NCBI GenBank assembly: GCA_934526065.1
Contig: CAKSZX010000007.1
Span: 54,189-118,188 of the forward strand
Length of the DNA: 64,000 nucleotides
Direction of reading: 5' to 3'
Origin: an uncultured Oscillospiraceae bacterium
GTDB lineage: Bacteria; Bacillota; Clostridia; Oscillospirales; Ruminococcaceae
Position 1 is the first letter of the stretch. Each line of letters starts with the position of its first letter. A model generated the notes under the pieces. It was not told the origin of the DNA. It did no database searches and was given only the letters and a program-made list of their open reading frames with translations. The position numbers and the translations under genes are program-made. Of the stretch, positions 1-8,379 are shown piece by piece.

Positions 1-1
1 T

Positions 2-910
2 AACGCTATCCAGTATGATATCTTTACAGATAACATCATCGCTGATGTTGAGGCTAAAAACGCTTCAGTATTCTGGAACTTCTACTATGCTCCTGGCAAG
101 CCATACAACTCATTTGTAGTAACAGCAGATTCTATTGAAGAATTGGCTGAAAAACTTGATATGCCTGCCGAAACACTTGAAAAAACAATCGCCGACTACA
201 ACGCACACGTTGAATCAGGCGAAGCTGACGAGTTTGGCAGAGAATTTACAGAGGATTCATTTGACGGTACATACTCAGTTTCAGCTAACAAGGTTGAAGG
301 CGACAAGTACTATGCAATTCCTTTGAAGGCTCTTTGTGTTATGACATTGGGCGGTGTTAAGACAAACACATCAGCACAGGTTTTGGATGCTAACGGCACA
401 GTTATCCCGGGTCTCTATGCAGCCGGCGAATGTGTTGGCGGTATCTGGGGTAAATACGTATCAGGCGGTACAGGTGTTATGGGTCCTGTTGTATTCGGCA
501 GAATTGCAGCAAGAACAGCTATGACATCCGAACTTGCAGACAAGTACAAGATGCAGACACCCGGCACTACAATTACAGCAGATATGTTTGAAAAAGATGA
601 GCCGGAAGTTCCTGCAACAGATCGTTACAACGATGTAGCAGCAGCTAAGGACGGCGAGTACACAGCAACAGTTGACGGCCAGGAAGGCGAAATGACAGTT
701 AAGGTTACAATCGCAAACGGCGCTATCACAGCTGTTGAAGTTGTAGAAAACCACGAAACACAGTCAGTTGCAAGCAAAGCATTGGAAGAAATTCCTGCTA
801 AGATTGTTGAAAACAACAGCTGCAATGTTGACGGCACAGCAGGCGCAACATTGACATCAGGCAGAATTATGGACGCTGTTTCAAAGTGTCTTGAAGAAGC
901 CGCAAAGTAA
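2..910 (+). CDS. FAD-dependent fumarate/urocanate reductase-like flavoprotein, C-terminal part with FMN-binding domain
   Basis: The frame is open from base 2, so this is the 3' part (about 302 residues) of a gene that starts before the window. It contains the end of a FAD_binding_2 domain, with the C-terminal FAD motif GLYAAGEC followed by a glycine-rich stretch and VVFGRIAA. A C-terminal FMN-binding domain (about the last 95 residues) follows, with the DGTAGAT motif typical of covalent flavin attachment to Thr. Family members reduce fumarate, urocanate or similar enoates as electron sinks; the substrate cannot be read here. Codon choice is strongly biased, which suggests high expression. The next gene is a carrier that could supply its substrate, but that link is inference. 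Confidence 0.85.
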   Translation, partial: NAIQYDIFTDNIIADVEAKNASVFWNFYYAPGKPYNSFVVTADSIEELAEKLDMPAETLEKTIADYNAHVESGEADEFGREFTEDSFDGTYSVSANKVEGDKYYAIPLKALCVMTLGGVKTNTSAQVLDANGTVIPGLYAAGECVGGIWGKYVSGGTGVMGPVVFGRIAARTAMTSELADKYKMQTPGTTITADMFEKDEPEVPATDRYNDVAAAKDGEYTATVDGQEGEMTVKVTIANGAITAVEVVENHETQSVASKALEEIPAKIVENNSCNVDGTAGATLTSGRIMDAVSKCLEEAAK

Positions 911-967
911 GTTTGCTTTAAAACTTTAATAAAAACGAATATCGGCTTTGCCGACGGTTCGTAACAC

Positions 968-1010
968 AGAAAACCCTGTTTCGGTAAAAGGAAACAGGGT
1001 TTTCTTATTT
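968..1010 (+). terminator. Rho-independent terminator of the flavoprotein gene
   Basis: An inverted repeat AAAACCCTGTTTC / GAAACAGGGTTTT with a 7-nt loop is followed by a T-rich tail, 60 bases after the stop codon. Confidence 0.85.
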
Positions 1011-1148
1011 TTGTGGGATATTTTCTCCGTGTTATTGCCGGGGACAAAGCTGCCTGCCCTTTTGGGGGTACAGGCCGCCCCCCTTGCCGTGGCAGGGGGA
1101 CGAATTTTATAATTTGTTTATGAGCCGCAAGATATATTTTTGCAAAAT

Positions 1149-1178
1149 AAAAACAGCCCTCCGGTAAGGGCTGTTTTC
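1149..1178. terminator. Second terminator-like hairpin
   Basis: AAAACAGCCCT / AGGGCTGTTTT is a near-perfect stem with A and T runs on the two sides, so it could act in either direction. The rest of the 911-1687 gap is AT-rich, without an ORF I trust. It also holds a weak hairpin near 1381-1408 and a stem TAATCCCAC / GTGGGATTA at about 1498-1520 followed by T5. Confidence 0.55.
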
Positions 1179-1618
1179 AATCGCACTATAAACCAAATTT
1201 TAATAGGAGAGATTATCTCCCTAAAAAATCATTTAACAGTTATATTATATACCTAAAATAAAATAAGTACAAACGGCTAAAAATGTTATTATATAACACA
1301 TACTAAAACTTATTTTTCCTTTGGTGATATTTTATTATGCACGGTAAAATACCCATATTCCATGTTATTTGTTTTTAAATAAAAGTATCTTTTTATGATA
1401 CTTTTTTATTTTACATAGGTTTTTTTTAAATTTCTGTGGGGATTTTTTATTTGAATTTTTTTAAAAAGCCTAAAAAAATAATTTTTTATCGTATAGTTAA
1501 TCCCACAAAAAGTGGGATTATTTTTCTTATATATTGTGATATGTTACATATAATTTTTTTATATTGCCGATTTTTCACAAAACCTGATAGTGACTTTAAG
1601 GTTTTGCGCCGTTTTTTG

Positions 1619-1647
1619 TTGACTTTGTATTAAATTTGCTGTATATT
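1619..1647 (+). promoter_or_regulatory. Promoter of the carrier gene
   Basis: TTGACT (1619-1624), a 17-base spacer, and TATATT (1642-1647), 40 bases upstream of the ATG. The ribosome binding site GAGAGGAG lies at about 1673-1680. Confidence 0.65.
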
Positions 1648-1687
1648 CCTACTTGTATCTATAAATTTTTTTGAGAGGAGATTAAAT

Positions 1688-2881
1688 ATGTCAGCATATT
1701 TATCATGGGGATCTGCCATCTTCACATTCATGGTTTTCTGTGCCGTGTTCTTTGTAGGTGAGCAGGTTTCAAACCTTACTAAAGGTATTTTCGGAACGGG
1801 CTTTGTTGGAGCTATTCTCTTCATTGCCCTCTATTGGACAGGCATTATGCCTACCGACGCAGTTGCAAACACAGGTCTTGTTGCTATGCTTTCAAAATTG
1901 CTCATTCCTATGCTTATCGTTAACCTGGGTACAATGATTTCCCTTAACGACATGCTTAAAGAATGGAAAACAATTCTCACAGCTTTGGCAGGCTTCGTAA
2001 CACTTGCTTTGTTCGCTTACACCTTGGGCATCATGCTCTTGGGCAGAGAATACGCCCTTGTTGGTGCTTGCCCGATTTCAGGCGGTACAATCGCAGGCGT
2101 TATCGCACAGGAAACCTGTGAGGCCGCAGGCAGACCTGAACTTGGCGCTTATGCTATGCTTTTGGTTTCACTTCAAGGTCTTGTTGCTATGCCTTGTGCG
2201 GCAGCTTGCCTTAGAATGGTTGGTTCAAAGCTTATCAAAGAAAAAGCAGACCTTGACCACCTTGGCGGCGAATCAAAGGTTAACATCAACATTCGGGTTA
2301 TCAAGACATGGCCTGCAAAATTCCAGTCATATTTCTTCGGTCTTATGAGAATTGCCGCTGTTGCCGTTGTTGGTAATGTACTTTCCGGCGTAACAGGCGG
2401 TAAGCTGAATGTTAATATTGCATACCTTATCGTTGGTATCTTGTTCACAGAGCTTGGCTTCCTTGACAAACAGCACCTTACAAAGGCTAACGCTTACGGT
2501 TTTGTTATGGTTTCCTTGTTCTCACTTACAGCCAACTCAATGGGCGCTCTCACACCTGACTCATTGAAAGAAATGCTTTTGCCGATTGCCGCAATGCTTA
2601 TTTTCGGTATCATTTCATTGGGTATCGGCGGTGCTATTGTAGGTAAGATCTTCGGCTATGAACGGCCTCTCGGCTTTGCTATCGGCGCTTGCGCTATGCT
2701 TGGCTATCCGTCAACACAGATTGTTACAGACGACGTTTGCAAGGCTCTTGAATGTTCCGATGAAGAAAAGGAAAAAATCAGAAATTATCTTCTTCCTAAA
2801 ATGCTTGTTGCCGGCTTTACAACAGTTACAATCGCATCTGTTGCTTTTGCTGGTATCGTTGCACCGACAATTTTTAAATAA
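1688..2881 (+). CDS. Polytopic membrane carrier, GltS-like or related secondary transporter (family not certain)
   Basis: A 397-residue, almost entirely hydrophobic protein with roughly 10-11 membrane segments. Gly/Ser-rich re-entrant-like motifs (CPISGGTIAG near residue 140 and GYPSTQ near 340) resemble the symmetrical motifs of sodium-coupled carriers such as GltS, but I cannot assign the family firmly. The ATG follows a strong GAGAGGAG site. Codon bias is like that of the preceding flavoprotein gene, so both may be highly expressed. The terminators between the two genes and the separate promoter mean they are not one simple operon. A role in importing the reductase substrate is plausible but unproven. 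Confidence 0.6.
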   Translation: MSAYLSWGSAIFTFMVFCAVFFVGEQVSNLTKGIFGTGFVGAILFIALYWTGIMPTDAVANTGLVAMLSKLLIPMLIVNLGTMISLNDMLKEWKTILTALAGFVTLALFAYTLGIMLLGREYALVGACPISGGTIAGVIAQETCEAAGRPELGAYAMLLVSLQGLVAMPCAAACLRMVGSKLIKEKADLDHLGGESKVNINIRVIKTWPAKFQSYFFGLMRIAAVAVVGNVLSGVTGGKLNVNIAYLIVGILFTELGFLDKQHLTKANAYGFVMVSLFSLTANSMGALTPDSLKEMLLPIAAMLIFGIISLGIGGAIVGKIFGYERPLGFAIGACAMLGYPSTQIVTDDVCKALECSDEEKEKIRNYLLPKMLVAGFTTVTIASVAFAGIVAPTIFK

Positions 2882-2989
2882 TTTGATTTCTTGTTATACA
2901 TAATAAATCATAGGATACAAAGGTGGGCTTGTCCTGCCTTTGTATTTTTATTTGGAGAAAATGATTTTGCCGGTTGTTTAATAAACTCT

Positions 2990-3860
2990 CGGTATAAAAA
3001 GGCTCTCTTTGGCAAAGAAAGATGTCAGCGGTAGCTGACTGAGTGAATGACTGAGCAAATTGTTTGACTATATTTCCGCTATGAAATATCAAATTAAACA
3101 AACTGCAAACTTGCCCTCCCTGTGCAAGGGAGGGTGTCGGCGTAGCCGACGGGAGGGTTGTTCAAAACCTATAAACCTATAACTTTCAATAAAACAGGCT
3201 CTCTTTGGTACACTTGTTTAATTGCAAATCGGCATTTTAAACCAAACGAACAGCAAGGCTCTCTTTGGTAAAGAGAGCTGTCAGCGTAGCTGACTGAGAG
3301 ATTGGGAAATGTTTTGTTTATATTCAATAATTGGTTGTAAATCGAGTGCTTTATTAAAGACAATCCCTCCGATTTTTCTTACGAAAAATCACCTTCCTTT
3401 ATCAAAGGGCGGCAAAGCTGCGGATTTTTGGGGCTATTATTTGTACCAGAAATTTAATGTAAACAAATCGCAAGACAACCCCTCAGACGGCTAACGCCGC
3501 CAGCTCCCCTTGCACAGTGGAGCCAAGGATAATATGAATTTTTAAAATATTTATTTGTAATCGAAATTTGATGTAAACAAGTTGTTTGACAACCCTTTTG
3601 TCACGCAAAGCGTGACATTTTCCCTTGCATGTTATGCCCTGTGGGTACAGGGACAACAAGATGTTGTCGATTTTTTGGTGTGTTGCTTTGTATCCGAATA
3701 TGATATATATTTTATTTTTTACTCTTTCCGTTTTTGTCTATGGCATAGCCACCTCCCCCTATGTGAGGCAAGATGCTACTGTCTTATAAAATTGCTATTT
3801 TGTACCCGATATAAATAAATTACATATACACCGTAGGGGCGACCATCGGTCGCCTTATTA
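2990..3860 (-). repeat. Repeat block R1 (hairpin-repeat mosaic, reverse polarity)
   Basis: Elements, using the family names defined at block R2: degenerate RA 2999-3042, RD 3112-3161, RA 3257-3303, RF 3362-3415, RE 3475-3528, RG 3591-3657 (with a nested loop insertion) and RB 3833-3857. RA and RD lie on the minus strand and RE, RF, RG and RB on the plus strand. This is the only block not between convergent genes: it lies between the carrier and the MerR gene, both on the plus strand. ORFs read inside it are repeat translations. Confidence 0.85.
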
Positions 3861-4008
3861 TGAATTGTTTAAAATAATTTTTAACTATAAACCGGCAACC
3901 CAATCAAATAATAAAACTCATTTTCTTGCCGGGCTTTAAATCTATTTTTTCAATCAACAGAAATAAACCAAAATATTCGTTCTGTAAATTATAAAATTTC
4001 CCGCCGGG

Positions 4009-4037
4009 TTGTTTTATGGAAAAAAATATTATATAAT
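4009..4037 (+). promoter_or_regulatory. Probable promoter of the MerR-type gene
   Basis: TTGTTT (4009-4014), a 17-base spacer, and TATAAT (4032-4037). The -35 box is weak, as expected of an activator-dependent or low-level promoter. The ribosome binding site AAGGAAG lies at about 4051. Confidence 0.5.
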
Positions 4038-4064
4038 GATAAAAAAGATAAAGGAAGAACGGCT

Positions 4065-4889
4065 ATGAAAGGTTATCTCACAGTAAATAAAATGTCGAAA
4101 CTTACGGGCATAGCTCCCTCTGCCCTTCGTTATTATGCCAAAATAGGCCTGTTTACCCCTGACCATGTAGACCCGGAAACAGGGTACAAATACTATGCTT
4201 TAAACCAGGTTTCCTATGCGCCGATGATACGCTATCTGCGCTATTTAAATATGCCTATTGAGGAAATCAAGCGATTACAGGGTGATGTAAGCATAGAAAC
4301 CACCTTAGACGCATTAAAAACCCAGCAGTCAATCATAAAATACCAAATACACGATTTAGACAGAATGTATAAAAACCTCTCCGGCAGAATTGAGGAAATA
4401 GAAAAAGCGGTATCTACCGAACACGGAAAACTGTTTTACGAAAAACTGCCGGATCAATACGCTTTATATGTTGACCGCCCCATTGATGTAAAAGCCCCTT
4501 TGACAGATACGGTTGTGGATTTTCAGCAGATTATCGAAAAGCAAACCAGCCACTCTTATGAAGAAATGTTCTTCGGCAGAGTTTTAAGTGTTTACAGCAC
4601 AAGAGACGCCATTGAGGGAAAATTTGACACCTACTGTTCCACGGAATTGATTTTAGATGACCCCTTAGGCATAAAAAATACACGCATTTTGCCTGCCGGC
4701 ACCTATGCCATGATGTATGTAAACGACATAAGAGAAAACGCCCGGCAGTATATCCCCTATTTTTTGGAAAAAATTAAGGAGGACGGCAGACAAATTGACG
4801 GCAACATAAGAGTTGCTTACTCCGTCGGCTACGCCGTAAGTTTGAAAAAACAAGAACAGACCACAAGAATTTCGGTAAAAATCAAGTGA
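4065..4889 (+). CDS. MerR-family regulator with C-terminal effector-binding domain
   Basis: 274 residues. The N-terminal winged helix (about 1-72) carries the MerR signature SALRYYAKIGL and the GYKYY turn. It is followed by a coiled coil (about 75-128) and a GyrI-like/BmrR-like ligand-binding domain (about 135-274). Such proteins twist suboptimal promoters in response to small lipophilic molecules. No transporter or efflux target lies directly beside it, so its regulon is unknown. AAGGAAG is 8 bases before the ATG. Confidence 0.85.
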   Translation: MKGYLTVNKMSKLTGIAPSALRYYAKIGLFTPDHVDPETGYKYYALNQVSYAPMIRYLRYLNMPIEEIKRLQGDVSIETTLDALKTQQSIIKYQIHDLDRMYKNLSGRIEEIEKAVSTEHGKLFYEKLPDQYALYVDRPIDVKAPLTDTVVDFQQIIEKQTSHSYEEMFFGRVLSVYSTRDAIEGKFDTYCSTELILDDPLGIKNTRILPAGTYAMMYVNDIRENARQYIPYFLEKIKEDGRQIDGNIRVAYSVGYAVSLKKQEQTTRISVKIK

Positions 4890-4987
4890 TTTTTGAGAGA
4901 AAATTATAGAAATATAGCCAAAATTTTGCAAAAACCAATAAAAAATATCATAAAAAAGAGGAAAAACACAAAAAAATTAAAAAATCG

Positions 4988-5016
4988 TTGACAAAACCCA
5001 CTGCCTGTGATATACT
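4988..5016 (+). promoter_or_regulatory. rRNA-type promoter of the 5S-tRNA cluster
   Basis: TTGACA (4988-4993), a 17-base spacer, and TATACT (5011-5016). The initial transcribed sequence AAGCTGTCA matches that after the rRNA promoter at the right edge of the window (63912-63940), which suggests shared growth-rate control. Confidence 0.85.
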
Positions 5017-5050
5017 GATTAAGCTGTCAATCAGACAGCGGTTAATAACA

Positions 5051-5177
5051 GACAGTCGGTGCTGATTGCGTTCAGGTTCCACCTGTTCCCATGCCGAACA
5101 CAGAAGTTAAGCTGAATTTCGCCGAAAATACTTGGGTGGCGACGCCCCGGAAAGATAGGTAGGTGCCGACACTGTCA
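5051..5177 (+). rRNA. rrf: 5S ribosomal RNA
   Basis: The conserved 5S core CCATGCCGAACACAGAAG is followed by GTTAAGC, and the two ends (GACAGTCGGT and GTGCCGACACTGTC) pair as the terminal helix. The gene is not attached to 16S/23S here. It opens a transcript that continues into four tRNAs. The exact ends are approximate. Confidence 0.93.
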
Positions 5178-5193
5178 GTTATTGACAAAATGT

Positions 5194-5269
5194 GGGAGCT
5201 TAGCTCAGCTGGGAGAGCATCTGCCTTACAAGCAGAGGGTCACAGGTTCGAGCCCTGTAGTTCCCACCA
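5194..5269 (+). tRNA. tRNA-Val (anticodon TAC)
   Basis: Full cloverleaf. The acceptor GGGAGCT / AGTTCCC is followed by an encoded ACCA end; the anticodon stem TCTGC / GCAGA encloses the loop CTTACAA; the T-loop GGTTCGAGCC is intact. Confidence 0.96.
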
Positions 5270-5274
5270 CATTT

Positions 5275-5351
5275 GGCCCGGTAGTTCAGTTGGTTAGAAC
5301 GCTAGCCTGTCACGCTAGAGGTCGTGGGTTCGAGCCCCATTCGGGTCGCCA
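5275..5351 (+). tRNA. tRNA-Asp (anticodon GTC)
   Basis: The acceptor GGCCCGG / TCGGGTC is followed by G and an encoded CCA. The anticodon stem CTAGC / GCTAG encloses the loop CTGTCAC. It starts 5 bases after tRNA-Val. Confidence 0.96.
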
Positions 5352-5358
5352 AATGTAA

Positions 5359-5434
5359 GCCTTGGTAGCTCAGTCGGTAGAGCAAGGGACTGAAAATCCC
5401 TGTGTCGATGGTTCGATTCCGTCCCAAGGCACCA
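5359..5434 (+). tRNA. tRNA-Phe (anticodon GAA)
   Basis: The acceptor GCCTTGG / CCAAGGC is followed by ACCA. The anticodon stem AGGGA / TCCCT encloses CTGAAAA. CCA is encoded. Confidence 0.96.
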
Positions 5435-5437
5435 TAA

Positions 5438-5513
5438 GCGGGTTTAGCTCATCTGGTAGAGCGCCACCTTGCCAAGGTGGAGGTAGCGAGTTCGAGCCTC
5501 GTAACCCGCTCCA
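5438..5513 (+). tRNA. tRNA-Gly (anticodon GCC)
   Basis: The acceptor GCGGGTT / AACCCGC is followed by T and an encoded CCA. The anticodon stem CCACC / GGTGG encloses TTGCCAA. It is the last gene of the cluster. I looked downstream for a duplicated tRNA 3' end that would mark an integration site and saw none. Confidence 0.96.
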
Positions 5514-5553
5514 ATTTTTTATAACTCATAATTTTTCATATTCATTGATCCTT

Positions 5554-5588
5554 ATCGGCCGCTGTAAAACAGCGGTCGTTTTTCTTTG
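5554..5588 (+). terminator. Terminator of the 5S-tRNA operon
   Basis: CGGCCGCTGT / ACAGCGGTCG stem with a short A-rich loop, followed by TTTTTCTTT. Confidence 0.85.
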
Positions 5589-5701
5589 CACGAAATTTTG
5601 TCAATTTACAAAATTGAGGTTAAATCTTAATAAATTTTAATAGTTCATTTATTAAATTTAATCTTGATCCGGGTTATAATATAGCCGTTGGAGGAATACA
5701 T

Positions 5702-5932
5702 ATGAGTAAATTATTATTTATGATTTTTGGAATATTTTTTATGTTGCTGGGCTTTATCGGCCTTATGCTTCCGATTGTTCCCCAGATACCTTTTCTAATG
5801 GCCGGTGCTACGCTGCTGTCAATGGGGTCGGAAAAAATAAAAAAGAAAATCATACATTCGGATATATACAACAAATATATAAAAGATTATGTAAATAAAT
5901 ATAAAATAACAAGGAGAATATTTGGCGAATAA
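5702..5932 (+). CDS. YbaN/DUF454-type small inner-membrane protein
   Basis: 76 residues. Two hydrophobic segments (about 4-22 and 27-42) are separated by the LPIVPQIPF motif that marks DUF454 (YbaN-like) proteins, and the C-terminal tail is basic. The function of the family is not established. TTGGAGG precedes the ATG, and TATAAT at about 5675-5680 could be its -10 box. A hairpin terminator follows (5983-6012). Confidence 0.75.
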   Translation: MSKLLFMIFGIFFMLLGFIGLMLPIVPQIPFLMAGATLLSMGSEKIKKKIIHSDIYNKYIKDYVNKYKITRRIFGE

Positions 5933-5982
5933 CCCCCCAGCCCCCTTAAATTTATTATTTTACATCCAAACCATAAATATTA

Positions 5983-6012
5983 TATGTCACGGCTTGCCGT
6001 GACATTTTTTAC
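5983..6012. terminator. Hairpin terminator after the DUF454 gene
   Basis: ATGTCACGGC / GCCGTGACAT is a perfect inverted repeat followed by T6. Confidence 0.75.
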
Positions 6013-6106
6013 GGTTATTTATTAAATTTAATTTTTTGCATAATTTTCGCCTTTTTTGCGTTTTTAAGGGCTTTTTCGTCGTTTTTTGCCTAAAATTTTA
6101 AATTTT

Positions 6107-6828
6107 CCCCATTTTGTACTCAACTTTTGCTCATTTTTCCTGTTTTTCTTTAAAAAAACCCCCTTTTTGTACTTATCACGGCTGTTTTTTGATAAAATCC
6201 TGCCCCTTTTTGTACTTAACAGTGTGTATTTTTGTAAGGCAATTTCCCTTTACAAGCCTGTAAATATGCCCAAATTGTACTTAACTGCAAGCAAAAAGCC
6301 CCCATTTTGTATTCAACTGGGTGATTTTAACCCCCAATTTGTACATAACAGCAGAAATTTTCCCCCTTTTTGTACCCAACTAAACAGGAAAATTTTCAAA
6401 ATAAATTTGATCAGGCTCCTCTCCCCTATTTGTAATAAACTGAAAAATTCCCGGAAAATTCCCGGAAAATTCCCGACTTTCTCCCACAAAATTCCCGGTG
6501 TATTCTCATGAAATTCTCAGTGTTTTCCCGACTTTTTCCCGACTTTTTCCCAATTTTTCACAGATTTTTTTTAAAATATTTTATACATATAGTTAATTTT
6601 ATTGTGTTTTATACTTATTGACAATTTAAAGAGGAGGGATTTTCTGATAAAATTATTTAAAATACTCCCCCCTTTTTGTACCTAACAGGGAAAATTTTTT
6701 TGCCCCATTTTGTACTTAACATTCCCGGATTGTATCTTACTGAACCCCGAATTGTACTTAACAAAATCCCCTTTTGTACTTTACTAACTCCCAATTTGTA
6801 CTTACATCTTACCCGAAATGTATTTAAC
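6107..6828 (+). repeat. Iteron arrays of a plasmid-type origin (15 copies)
   Basis: A 17-18-bp direct repeat, consensus CCCCATTTTGTACTTAAC, occurs 15 times in one orientation. Copies start near 6107, 6161, 6203, 6269, 6300, 6332, 6363, 6423, 6669, 6703, 6723, 6745, 6768, 6790 and 6812. The left array is mostly spaced 31-32 bp or larger multiples; the right array is mostly spaced 20-23 bp. Spacing by whole helical turns just upstream of a Rep_3 gene is the classic arrangement for initiator binding. A 16th copy lies after rep (8269-8285). The ORFs that cross this region are repeat translations. Confidence 0.9.
6440..6660. other. Putative origin unwinding region between the two iteron arrays
   Basis: Between the arrays, AAAATTCCCG recurs about four times (6443-6498) and TTTTTCCCGAC-type units recur about three times (6522-6553). 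A very AT-rich tract follows at about 6560-6615. Repeated short motifs next to an AT-rich stretch are what a DNA unwinding element looks like. I found no convincing DnaA box. The assignment is inference from position and composition. Confidence 0.5.
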
Positions 6829-6925
6829 TGCCTTTGTAAATCCCCACAGAGAGCGGGTTTTCGGCTGCCTAAAATATAAAATAATAATAAAAATAAATAT
6901 TAAAAAATAAAATAAAACACTGTAA

Positions 6926-6954
6926 TTGTTTTTTACCTTGGCTTATGGTATAAT
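6926..6954 (+). promoter_or_regulatory. rep promoter
   Basis: TTGTTT (6926-6931), a 17-base spacer, and TATAAT (6949-6954), 33 bases before the rep ATG and directly downstream of the iterons. This position would allow Rep autoregulation. Confidence 0.65.
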
Positions 6955-6986
6955 AGTTTAACATAGATAATGAGGATCGGTAAATT

Positions 6987-8039
6987 ATGCCAAGAAAAAA
7001 GAAAAACAAGGTGAACAACGATATACGTGTTGTTACCCAAAACGAATTTAATAATGTTTCGCTGGCTACATTTACGCCTAACGAAAACAAAATTTTACAC
7101 GCCATAGTGGCTAAAATCAAAAATAAGGACACACAGAAAATTCAAATTTCTTTTGATGAAATTAAATATCTTGTTCAATATAAGCGAAATGACAATTCAA
7201 GTTTTATTCGGGATATTGAGCGTGTCAACACAAAGTTAATGCAGCTTAACTATCGCTATGAGGACGAGGACAAAATCGTTCAGTTTGTTCTGTTCCCTAC
7301 TTATATCATAAACAAAAAAGAGAAAACCCTTGAAGTTGCCGTAAACCAAGATTTTACTTTTTTGCTTAATCACCTTACCGGTGAATTTACGGCTTTTGCT
7401 TTAAATGATTTTACAAGTATAAAGTCAAAGTATGCTTTGTTGATTTATCCTTTTTTGTCCCAGTGGAAAAGCGTCGGCAAGTACACCGTTTCAATTGAGG
7501 ATTTTAAGGCGAATATGGGTCTTGACGAAGATTATTCCATAAGCAACATAGACAAAAGGGTTTTGATACCTACAGTTCGTGAGTTAAACGCCCTGTTCCC
7601 CGGTTTAAATCTTGAAGTTGACAAACAGAGAGGTTTAAAAAACAAAGTTGTGGGATTGAAATTTACCTTTGTAGGCAGTAAGCTGGAACCCGGCAAAGAT
7701 ATAAAGACCATTGCCGCCGGAAAAATTACCCCGGAAAAGGATTATACCGCCGTGTGTGAGATTTTCGGCTATGACAAGGACAAGCTGAAAGCGGAAGATA
7801 TGGCTACCATAGATTCTTGGTATAAGGATTTACAAATGAGCAATGAGATGATTGCCGCCGCTTACACCGCCGCCCGTGACAGGGCAAGTATTCGCTACTG
7901 TAACGGTATTTTGAAAAACTGGTTTAACAGCGGTTACAAAAAAGTTGAGGACATTGTGGGCTACGGCGCAAAGCCGGAGAAAGTTTCGGATGAGGATTTT
8001 CTCCTTGGTGACATTGCCCAGTTAGGGCTTTTTGAATAA
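6987..8039 (+). CDS. repB: Rep_3-family plasmid replication initiator (RepB-like)
   Basis: 350 residues. After a basic N-terminus (MPRKKKNK) come two winged-helix halves (about 15-120 and 135-235), with the Rep_3 landmarks TPNENKILHAI, FIRDIERVN and IKSKYALLIYPFL. A C-terminal extension (about 245-350) is probably for host or protein contacts. Initiators of this family bind iterons as monomers and open the origin for theta replication. The 15 upstream iterons and the adjacent parAB genes fit a complete low-copy replicon. The gene appears intact. Whether it still fires within a chromosome, or shows that the contig is a chromid, cannot be told from this window. Confidence 0.92.
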   Translation: MPRKKKNKVNNDIRVVTQNEFNNVSLATFTPNENKILHAIVAKIKNKDTQKIQISFDEIKYLVQYKRNDNSSFIRDIERVNTKLMQLNYRYEDEDKIVQFVLFPTYIINKKEKTLEVAVNQDFTFLLNHLTGEFTAFALNDFTSIKSKYALLIYPFLSQWKSVGKYTVSIEDFKANMGLDEDYSISNIDKRVLIPTVRELNALFPGLNLEVDKQRGLKNKVVGLKFTFVGSKLEPGKDIKTIAAGKITPEKDYTAVCEIFGYDKDKLKAEDMATIDSWYKDLQMSNEMIAAAYTAARDRASIRYCNGILKNWFNSGYKKVEDIVGYGAKPEKVSDEDFLLGDIAQLGLFE

Positions 8040-8068
8040 AAAACAGGGCGTTTTATCGTCCTGTTTTT
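8039..8068 (+). terminator. rep terminator
   Basis: AAAACAGGGCG / CGTCCTGTTTTTT hairpin directly after the rep stop codon. Confidence 0.75.
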
Positions 8069-8342
8069 TATTTTGGGTTAAAGTTTGATAAATATTTTCC
8101 GAAATCGCCATTTTAAATAGGCTAAATTTGAATTTTAAATGTTTTTAGTGTTACGTTATTATAGACAGTTAAAAATGAATTTTGGGCTGTTAAAATCCCT
8201 GTGGAGGCGTTCGGTATAAAATCGGTGTTATTGATGACAATTTACCATTGCCCTTTATTGACAATTTTCCCCTTTTGTATCTAACTTGAATTAGGGGTTT
8301 TGATAAAAGAAAAAGTTAGATTTATCTGATTTTCGGATAAAA
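8069..8342. other. Gap between rep and the par operon, with a lone downstream iteron
   Basis: No credible gene. It holds a 16th iteron (CCCCTTTTGTATCTAAC, 8269-8285) overlapping a TTATTGACAATTT sequence that also occurs near 6617 inside the upstream origin region. The iteron lies downstream of TTGACA, so Rep binding could regulate a transcript starting here. The direction and product are unknown. Confidence 0.55.
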
Positions 8343-8373
8343 CAAAAGGCGGTTTTCCCCGCCCTTTATTTTA
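8343..8373 (-). terminator. Terminator of the par operon
   Basis: GGCGG / CCGCC stem within an A-rich and T-rich frame just beyond the end of the third par gene, oriented for minus-strand transcription. Confidence 0.6.
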
Positions 8374-8379
8374 TAAAAG

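Noticed and set aside
461..1047. Minus-strand ORFs over the flavoprotein gene
   Set aside because: Shadows of a strongly codon-biased plus-strand gene, without start signals.
5438..5513. tRNA-Gly as an integration site for the Rep/Par module
   Set aside because: No direct repeat of the tRNA 3' end was found downstream to about 11 kb and there is no integrase gene.
6086..6879. ORFs of 141 and 67 codons across the iteron region
   Set aside because: Low-complexity translation of the iterons and AT-rich tract; no ribosome binding site and it overlaps the origin structure.
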